DNA from: Pseudomonadota bacterium
Lineage (GTDB): Bacteria > Pseudomonadota > Gammaproteobacteria > Burkholderiales > Burkholderiaceae_C
Length of the DNA: 55,713 bases
Assembly (NCBI GenBank): GCA_023442945.1
Contig: JAEZWW010000114.1
Coordinates: 1 to 55,713, forward strand
Reading direction: 5' to 3'
Numbering within the stretch: the first letter of the stretch is position 1; each line of letters opens with the position of its first letter. Both the position numbers and the translations under genes were made by a program. Under the pieces are notes generated by a model. That model was not told the origin of the DNA. It saw nothing but the letters and a program-made list of their open reading frames with translations, and searched no databases. Below are positions 49,323-55,713 of the stretch, in pieces.

Positions 49323-49829
49323 TCAGGCCTTGGCTTGCGCCAGCATGGTGGCGCCGTCGCTCACTTCAAACTTGCCCGGCGCTTCCACGTTCAGCGTGAC
49401 GACCTTGCCGTCTTTCACCAGCATGGAATAGCGGTTGCTGCGCAGGCCCATGCCCTTGCCGTTCAGGTCCAGCGTCAGGCCGGTGGCCTTGGCGAAGGCG
49501 GCGTCGCCGTCGGCCAGCATGCGGACCTTGCCGTCGGTTTTCTGGTCGCGCGCCCAGGCGCCCATGACGAAGGGGTCGTTCACCGACAGGCACCAGATTT
49601 CGTCCACGCCCGCGGCCTTCAGCGCGTCGGCGTTCTGCAGGTAGCTGGGCACGTGCTTGGCCGAGCAGGTGGGCGTGAAGGCGCCGGGCACGGCAAAGAT
49701 GGCAATCGTCTTGCCGGCGGCGGCCTTGGCCACGTCGACCGGGTTCGGGCCCAGGCTGCAGCCGTTGCCCTCGACTTCCGAGTACTCGGACAGGGTGACG
49801 GCGGGCAGGGAATCTCCGACTTTGATCAT
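49323..49829 (-). CDS. Peroxiredoxin (Prx5/AhpC-TSA type)
   Basis: A 168-residue redoxin with the peroxidatic Cys55 in VPGAFTPTCSAKHVP. The fold and the GLRSNRYSMLVKDGKV segment mark a Prx5-type enzyme that reduces hydroperoxides using glutathione or thioredoxin. Cys24 and a Cys near residue 80 are further candidates for a resolving role. Its AGGAG lies upstream of the ATG. It follows rpsQ but is separated by a strong terminator, so it has its own promoter. Confidence 0.93.
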   Translation of the reverse strand: MIKVGDSLPAVTLSEYSEVEGNGCSLGPNPVDVAKAAAGKTIAIFAVPGAFTPTCSAKHVPSYLQNADALKAAGVDEIWCLSVNDPFVMGAWARDQKTDGKVRMLADGDAAFAKATGLTLDLNGKGMGLRSNRYSMLVKDGKVVTLNVEAPGKFEVSDGATMLAQAKA

Positions 49830-49892
49830 GGTGTGCTCCTCGTTGTGCGGTGAATAAAAGCGCCCGCAAAAAAACAGGCGCCCAAAAACAAA

Positions 49893-49915
49893 AACGACCC
49901 ACATTGTGGGCCGTT
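49893..49915 (-). terminator. Terminator after rpsQ
   Basis: On the minus strand AACGGCCCAC-AAT-GTGGGTCGTT is followed by TTTGTTTTT. A second hairpin with CCCCGC / GCGGGG stems (49922-49940) lies between it and rpsQ. Confidence 0.85.
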
Positions 49916-49989
49916 TCATGCACCCCGCACCGAGGCGGGGTTTTAACGTCGGGGCAGCGCCAAGCGCCGCTCCGACGTGGCGCGTGGCA

Positions 49990-50262
49990 TCAGACCACGG
50001 CAGCCTTTTGAACCAGGCGCGTGGCGACCCAGTTCTTGGTTTTCGAGAGCGGGCGGCTCTCGGTGATTTCGATCATGTCGCCGAGCTTGTACTCGTCTTT
50101 TTCGTCGTGCGCGTGGTACTTGGACGAACGAATCATGATCTTGCCGTAGATCGGGTGCTTGACGCGACGCTCGATCAACACGGTCACGGTTTTGTTGCGC
50201 TTGTCGCTGACGACCTTGCCGATCAGGGTGCGCTTGAGGGAGGGTTTGGCTTCCGTCATCAC
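49990..50262 (-). CDS. rpsQ: 30S ribosomal protein S17
   Basis: A 90-residue S17 (SLKRTLIGKVVSDKRNKTVTVLIERRVKHP). It binds the 5' domain of 16S rRNA. It is the last gene of the S10 operon here; rplN and the rest of the spc cluster do not follow. Confidence 0.98.
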   Translation of the reverse strand: MMTEAKPSLKRTLIGKVVSDKRNKTVTVLIERRVKHPIYGKIMIRSSKYHAHDEKDEYKLGDMIEITESRPLSKTKNWVATRLVQKAAVV

Positions 50263-50267
50263 AGTCC

Positions 50268-50465
50268 TTACTTGGCGGCGGCTTGCTTCTCGGCGATCAG
50301 CGTCTTGGCGCGCGCGATGGCGCGACGCGTTTCGCGCAGCTGGGCCGTGTTGTTGAGTTGCTGTGTGGCTTTTTGCATGCGCAGGTTGAAATGGGCCTTT
50401 TGCAGGTCCTTCACCTCGGCTTGCAGACCAGCCACGTCCTTCTTGCGCAGTTCAGCGGTTTTCAT
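50268..50465 (-). CDS. rpmC: 50S ribosomal protein L29
   Basis: A 65-residue L29 (KTAELRKKDVAGLQAEVKDL), two helices at the exit-tunnel rim. It is 5 bp from rpsQ and 16 bp from rplP. Confidence 0.97.
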   Translation of the reverse strand: MKTAELRKKDVAGLQAEVKDLQKAHFNLRMQKATQQLNNTAQLRETRRAIARAKTLIAEKQAAAK

Positions 50466-50481
50466 CTGGTGTTGCTCCTGA

Positions 50482-50898
50482 TTACTGGCCGATCATGCGC
50501 GCCACGAAGGTCGTACGCAGGGGCAGCTTGGCCGCAGCCAGCTGGAATGCCTCGCGGGCCAGCGCCTCGGGCACACCCACGATTTCGTACAGCACCTTGC
50601 CGGGCTGGATTTCGGCCACGTAGTACTCGGGGTTGCCTTTACCGTTACCCATACGCACTTCGGCGGGCTTGGTAGAAATTGGCTTGTCCGGGAACACACG
50701 GATCCAGATGCGGCCACCGCGCTTGACGTGACGGGTGATGGCACGGCGGGCGGATTCGATCTGGCGCGCCGTCAGGCGGCCGCGATCGGTGGACTTCAGA
50801 CCGAATTCGCCAAAGGCCACGGTATTGCCACGGGTGGCGATACCGGTGTTGCGGCCCTTGTGCTCCTTGCGGTATTTTCTGCGTGCAGGTTGCAGCAT
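50482..50898 (-). CDS. rplP: 50S ribosomal protein L16
   Basis: A 138-residue L16 (MLQPARRKYRKEHKGRNTG; RHVKRGGRIWIRVFPDKP), needed for the A-site region of the large subunit. It overlaps or abuts rpsC (2 bp gap). Normal length. Confidence 0.98.
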   Translation of the reverse strand: MLQPARRKYRKEHKGRNTGIATRGNTVAFGEFGLKSTDRGRLTARQIESARRAITRHVKRGGRIWIRVFPDKPISTKPAEVRMGNGKGNPEYYVAEIQPGKVLYEIVGVPEALAREAFQLAAAKLPLRTTFVARMIGQ

Positions 50899-50900
50899 GT

Positions 50901-51800
<900 letters not shown>

Positions 51801-51818
51801 AGTCTTTTCCGGCCTTCC

Positions 51819-52148
51819 TTAGTTGCCCACCGTCACGTAGACGTGGCACGTGGGCTTGGACAAGCGCGCACCGCGGCCTTTGGCGCGGGCTGCCGAGCGC
51901 TTGAGCGTGGTGCCCTGCTCGACATAGATGGTCTTGACGCGGAGTTCGTCGATGTCGGCACCGTCGTTGTGCTCGGCATTGGCGATCGCCGATTCCAGCA
52001 CCTTCTTGATGATGCCGGCGGCTTTCTTCTGCGTGAAGTTGAGGGTATTGAGGGCCTGATCCACTTGCTTGCCGCGGATCAGGTCGGCCACGAGGCGTCC
52101 CTTGTCGACCGACAGGCGCACACCACGGAGGACTGCACGTGTTTCCAT
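51819..52148 (-). CDS. rplV: 50S ribosomal protein L22
   Basis: A 109-residue L22 (VRLSVDKGRLVADLIRGKQVDQAL; GRGARLSKPTCHVYVTVGN). Its long hairpin lines the exit tunnel. Normal length and position between rpsS and rpsC. Confidence 0.98.
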   Translation of the reverse strand: METRAVLRGVRLSVDKGRLVADLIRGKQVDQALNTLNFTQKKAAGIIKKVLESAIANAEHNDGADIDELRVKTIYVEQGTTLKRSAARAKGRGARLSKPTCHVYVTVGN

Positions 52149-52160
52149 TGGTCTGGTTCC

Positions 52161-52436
52161 TTACTTCTTGGCTTTCTTGTCTGCCGCGTGACCCTTGAAG
52201 GTGCGCGTCAGAGCAAATTCGCCAAGCTTGTGGCCAACCATCTGGTCGGTCACGTACACCGGCACGTGCTGCTTGCCGTTGTGCACGGCGATCGTCAGCC
52301 CGATGAATTCGGGCAGGATCATGGAGCGACGCGACCAGGTCTTGACGGGCTTCTTGTCCTTCGTGGCAACGGCCTTGTCGACCTTGGCCAGAAGGTGGTG
52401 GTCCACAAACGGACCCTTCTTGAGAGAACGTGTCAT
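52161..52436 (-). CDS. rpsS: 30S ribosomal protein S19
   Basis: A 91-residue S19 (TRSLKKGPFVDHHLLAKVDKA; FIGLTIAVHNGKQHVPVYVTDQMVGHKLGEFA-type core). It sits in the head of the small subunit. Start and length are normal. Confidence 0.98.
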   Translation of the reverse strand: MTRSLKKGPFVDHHLLAKVDKAVATKDKKPVKTWSRRSMILPEFIGLTIAVHNGKQHVPVYVTDQMVGHKLGEFALTRTFKGHAADKKAKK

Positions 52437-52448
52437 TTGCGGGTGTCC

Positions 52449-53273
52449 TTACTTCTTGCGACGCGAAACGATCATGTTCTGCGTACGCTTGTTGGCGCGC
52501 GTGCGGTAGCCCTTGGTCAGGTTGCCCCATGGGTCAACCGGCTGGCGACCGGACTTGCTGCGACCTTCACCACCACCCATCGGGTGGTCGACCGGGTTCA
52601 TCACGATACCGCGCACGGTCGGACGAATACCCATCCAGCGCTTGACACCGGCCTTGCCGAGTTGGCGAAGGCTGTGCTCTTCGTTGGCGACTTCACCGAT
52701 GGTGGCGCGGCACTCGATGTGGATCTTGCGCACTTCACCCGAACGCATACGCACCTGGGCGTACACCCCTTCACGCGCCAGCAGGGTGGCGGACGTGCCG
52801 GCCGAGCGGGCGATCTGGGCACCGGCACCGGGCTTGAGCTCAATGCAGTGGATGGTCGAACCCACCGGGATGTTGCGGATCGGCAAGGTGTTGCCGGCGC
52901 GGATGGGGGCTTCAGAGCCGCTCATCAGCTGGCTACCCACTTCAACACCGCGCGGGGCGATGATGTAGCGGCGCTCGCCGTCGGCGTAGCAGACCAGGGC
53001 GATGTGTGCCGAGCGGTTCGGGTCGTATTCGATCCGTTCCACTTTGGCGGCGATGCCGTCCTTGTTGCGACGGAAGTCGACCACGCGGTAGTGGTGACGG
53101 TGACCACCGCCCTTGTGGCGCGTGGTGATGCGACCGTTGTTGTTGCGGCCGGCCTTCTGGAATTGCGGCTCCAGCAGCGGCGCAAAACCTTCACCTTTGT
53201 GCAGGTGGTCGCGCGAGACCTTGATCATGGCGCGGCGGCCAGGCGAGGTCGGTTTGATCTTGATGACGGCCAT
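52449..53273 (-). CDS. rplB: 50S ribosomal protein L2
   Basis: A 274-residue L2 (AVIKIKPTSPGRRAMIKVSRD; RGIVMNPVDHPMGGGEGRSKSGR), essential for peptidyl transfer and subunit association. Intact and normal in length. Confidence 0.99.
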   Translation of the reverse strand: MAVIKIKPTSPGRRAMIKVSRDHLHKGEGFAPLLEPQFQKAGRNNNGRITTRHKGGGHRHHYRVVDFRRNKDGIAAKVERIEYDPNRSAHIALVCYADGERRYIIAPRGVEVGSQLMSGSEAPIRAGNTLPIRNIPVGSTIHCIELKPGAGAQIARSAGTSATLLAREGVYAQVRMRSGEVRKIHIECRATIGEVANEEHSLRQLGKAGVKRWMGIRPTVRGIVMNPVDHPMGGGEGRSKSGRQPVDPWGNLTKGYRTRANKRTQNMIVSRRKK

Positions 53274-53276
53274 GGT

Positions 53277-53612
53277 TTACGCAGCCTCCCCGGACAGGTT
53301 CAGCTCTTGACCTTCCTTGAGCAGGACGTAGGCCTTGCGCACGTGGTCACGGCGACCGACGGAGCGACCAAAGCGCTTGGTCTTGCCTTTGATGTTGGCC
53401 ACGGACACGCCCTTGACTTCCACGTTGAACAGCAGTTCAACAGCGGCTTTGATTTCGGGCTTGGTCGCGTCGCGCAGCACCTTGAAGGTGACGGCATTGG
53501 ACTTTTCGGCCACCATCGTGGCCTTTTCGGAGATCACCGGCGCGAGCAGCACCTGCATCAGGCGGCCTTCGTCGAACTGGCGCTCTTTGGGGGTCGGATT
53601 GATGCGGCTCAT
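53277..53612 (-). CDS. rplW: 50S ribosomal protein L23
   Basis: A 111-residue L23 (LLAPVISEKATMVAEKSNAVTF; IKGKTKRFGRSVGRRDHVRKA), the docking site for trigger factor and SRP at the exit tunnel. It is about 10 residues longer at the N-terminus than E. coli L23 and overlaps rplD by 4 bp. Confidence 0.98.
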   Translation of the reverse strand: MSRINPTPKERQFDEGRLMQVLLAPVISEKATMVAEKSNAVTFKVLRDATKPEIKAAVELLFNVEVKGVSVANIKGKTKRFGRSVGRRDHVRKAYVLLKEGQELNLSGEAA

Positions 53613-54229
53613 GCGAACATCTCCTTGAGCTTGTCGATGGCACCCTTGGTGACCAGCACCTTTTTGTAGTGCACCAGCGACACGGGATCGGCGTAGCGCG
53701 GCTCGATCACCAACACATGGCCCAGGTTGCGCGATGCCAGGTACAGGTTCTCGTCGACTTCATCGGCGATCACCAGCACGGAATCGAGCTTCATGGACTT
53801 GAAGCGGGCAGCCAGCTGCTTGGTCTTGGGCGAGTCGACTTTCATCGATTCCACCACGGCCAGGCGGCCTTCGCGTGCCAGCTGCGAGAGGATGGACGCC
53901 ATGCCGGCGCGGTACATCTTCTTGTTGATCTTCTGCGTGAAGTTTTCTTCAGGCGAGTTCGGGAAGGTGCGACCGCCGCCACGCCACAGGGGCGAGGACG
54001 TCATACCGGCGCGGGCATTGCCCGTGCCTTTCTGGCGGAACGGCTTCTTGGTCGAGTGCTTGACCTGTTCGCGGTCCTTCTGAGCACGCGTGCCTTGGCG
54101 GGCGTTGGCCTTGTAGGCCACCACCAGCTGGTGCACCAGCGCTTCGTTGTAGTCGCGACCGAACACGGTTTCGGGGGCGTCAATCTTGGACGCGGCCTGA
54201 CCCTGGTCGTTGAGGAGTTCGAGTTGCAT
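53609..54229 (-). CDS. rplD: 50S ribosomal protein L4
   Basis: A 206-residue L4 (ETVFGRDYNEALVHQLVVAY; GTGNARAGMTSSPLWRGGGRTFP). The central loop reaches into the exit tunnel. In E. coli L4 represses its own operon through the S10 leader; whether that happens here cannot be judged because the likely promoter lies downstream of rpsJ. Confidence 0.98.
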   Translation of the reverse strand: MQLELLNDQGQAASKIDAPETVFGRDYNEALVHQLVVAYKANARQGTRAQKDREQVKHSTKKPFRQKGTGNARAGMTSSPLWRGGGRTFPNSPEENFTQKINKKMYRAGMASILSQLAREGRLAVVESMKVDSPKTKQLAARFKSMKLDSVLVIADEVDENLYLASRNLGHVLVIEPRYADPVSLVHYKKVLVTKGAIDKLKEMFA

Positions 54230-54232
54230 GGC

Positions 54233-54907
54233 TTATGCCCCCTCTTTCGCTGGCTTGGCCTTGACGGCCGGGCGCACGGTCACGAAACCGCCGCGCGAGC
54301 CCGGGACAGCGCCCTTGATCAGCAGCAGCTGACGCGCTTCGTCGACACGGATGACGTCCAGGTTCTGGGTGGTGACGGTTTCGTCGCCCATGTGACCGGT
54401 CATCTTCTTGCCCGGGAACACGCGCCCAGGATCCTGCGCCATGGAGATCGAGCCCGGCACGTTGTGCGAACGGCTGTTACCGTGCGACGCGCGCTGCGAG
54501 CTGAAGTTGTGGCGCTTGATCGTGCCGGCGTAGCCCTTACCGATCGACGTGCCTTGCACGTCCACCTTCTGGCCCACGGCGAACACGTCCGACACGGGCA
54601 CAGCAGCGCCAGCGGCGTACTTGCCTGCGACGTCGCCGTCCACGCGGAATTCCTGGGTGATTTCACCGGCTTCAACGCCCGCCTTGGCGAGGTGGCCGGC
54701 TTGCGGCTTGGTCACACGCGAAGCTTTGCGTGCGCCGAACGTGACCTGCAGGGCCACGTAGCCGTCGTTCTCTTGGGTTTTGACTTGTGTGACGCGGTTG
54801 TTCGACACATCGACCACCGTGACGGGCACTGCGTCGCCGTCATCGGTGAACAGACGCATCATGCCCACCTTGCGCCCCAGCAACCCCAATCGATTGCTTT
54901 GACTCAT
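54233..54907 (-). CDS. rplC: 50S ribosomal protein L3
   Basis: A 224-residue L3 (LGLLGRKVGMMRLFTDDGDAVP; QDPGRVFPGKKMTGHMG). It helps start assembly of the large subunit. It has its own upstream gap of 183 bp with a promoter-like sequence, so it may head a separate transcript from tuf-rpsJ. Confidence 0.98.
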   Translation of the reverse strand: MSQSNRLGLLGRKVGMMRLFTDDGDAVPVTVVDVSNNRVTQVKTQENDGYVALQVTFGARKASRVTKPQAGHLAKAGVEAGEITQEFRVDGDVAGKYAAGAAVPVSDVFAVGQKVDVQGTSIGKGYAGTIKRHNFSSQRASHGNSRSHNVPGSISMAQDPGRVFPGKKMTGHMGDETVTTQNLDVIRVDEARQLLLIKGAVPGSRGGFVTVRPAVKAKPAKEGA

Positions 54908-54982
54908 TTATTGCTCCTGAACTTCCGCCGCGCTCGCTGCAATTGGCCAGCGCGTTTGGATTGCGAAAGAGGGTTGAAAAGT

Positions 54983-55044
54983 CTTGCCCAAAAAAGGGCA
55001 AGCCACAAATTATAATGCGGACTTTGCCTTGTCGGCAAGTCCGC
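54983..55044 (-). promoter_or_regulatory. Promoter and hairpins between rpsJ and rplC
   Basis: On the minus strand, TTGCCG (55033-55038) and TATAAT (55009-55014) are 18 bp apart. The -35 lies inside a strong hairpin, GCGGACTT..AAGTCCGC (55017-55044). Downstream, CTTGCCC-TTTTTT-GGGCAAG (54983-55002) would form a stem at the 5' end of the new mRNA. Confidence 0.6.
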
Positions 55045-55090
55045 GTCTTGGGCCAGCGTGGGCAGCCGCGCCAGGCAGCGGCCCGCGTGA

Positions 55091-55402
55091 TTACTGGAGC
55101 TTGATCTCCACGTCCACGCCAGCCGGCAGGTCCAGCTTCATCAGAGCGTCCACGGTCTTGTCGGTCGGGTCGACGATGTCCATCAGGCGCTGGTGCGTGC
55201 GGATCTCGAACTGGTCACGGCTCGACTTGTTGACGTGCGGCGAACGCAGGATGTCGAAGCGCTTCATGCGCGTGGGCAGGGGCACGGGGCCCTTGACCAC
55301 GGCGCCGGTGCGCTTGGCGGTGTCCACGATCTCGGCAGCCGACTGGTCGATCAGCTTGTAATCAAACGCCTTCAGGCGGATGCGGATTTTTTGCTTGGCC
55401 AT
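55091..55402 (-). CDS. rpsJ: 30S ribosomal protein S10 (NusE)
   Basis: A 103-residue S10 (QKIRIRLKAFDYKLIDQSAAEIV; RSPHVNKSSRDQFEIRTHQRLMDI). Besides its place in the head of the small subunit it is the antitermination factor NusE. It follows tuf by 12 bp. Confidence 0.98.
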   Translation of the reverse strand: MAKQKIRIRLKAFDYKLIDQSAAEIVDTAKRTGAVVKGPVPLPTRMKRFDILRSPHVNKSSRDQFEIRTHQRLMDIVDPTDKTVDALMKLDLPAGVDVEIKLQ

Positions 55403-55414
55403 GTTGCGTCAACC

Positions 55415-55713
<299 letters not shown>

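Overview
The window is a stretch of high-GC betaproteobacterial chromosome. The ATP synthase and S10 ribosomal clusters, an ahpC/TSA-like peroxiredoxin directly behind rpsQ, the lemA-TPM-TPM trio and a PTS made only of EIIA-HPr-EI all suit Burkholderiales. Gene order, and a dispersed ~65-bp repeat that I associate from memory with Comamonadaceae (Acidovorax/Ottowia-like), narrow it to that family; I cannot name the genus. There is no sign of phage, insertion sequence, plasmid or CRISPR.

Layout. 1-2650: end of mreC, then mreD and mrdA (cell elongation), without rodA behind them. 2651-6347: OxyR-type catalase, a TauE/SafE exporter and a divergent AraC regulator. 6399-6474: tRNA-Arg(CCG). 6491-13482: TetR repressor and a divergent RND efflux operon (adaptor, pump, outer-membrane channel), with an almost perfect AcrR-type operator between them. 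13592-20269: diheme cytochrome c, speD-speE, a MliC-like protein, a RibD/DHFR-like reductase, a YheT hydrolase, an NTF2-like protein and a Rossmann-fold protein. 20328-23171: lemA-TPM-TPM operon and a cNMP-binding protein without a DNA-binding domain. 23290-30565: complete atpIBEFHAGDC operon on the minus strand. 30741-37699: class IV aminotransferase, ybeD-like gene, lipB and lipA, interrupted and flanked by minus-strand genes for a lipoprotein, an EamA transporter and two paralogous glutamate-type binding proteins. 37881-42833: regulatory PTS (EI, TPR protein, HPr, EIIA-Man) and an MFS transporter. 42824-49829: mixed metabolic, redox and envelope genes, including a cytochrome c'/cytochrome b561 divergent pair. 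49990-55713: S10 ribosomal operon (rpsQ back to rpsJ) and the 3' end of tuf, all on the minus strand.

The most interesting signal is not a gene. A ~65-bp palindrome-ended element occurs at least 13 times in 56 kb. Most copies are intergenic, often just behind a terminator or against a start codon. Two full copies lie inside coding sequences (the aminotransferase and the MFS transporter) in the same orientation and the same reading frame, giving a shared peptide pattern AAxADSxxAxxxKD. Half-copies in the other orientation appear to supply part of a signal peptide (TPM protein) and the start region of the YheT hydrolase, again in one common frame (AAIxLVV). A second repeat family, GC-rich and hairpin-forming, occurs as two tandem copies between ptsH and the TPR gene; its stems differ between copies but remain paired.
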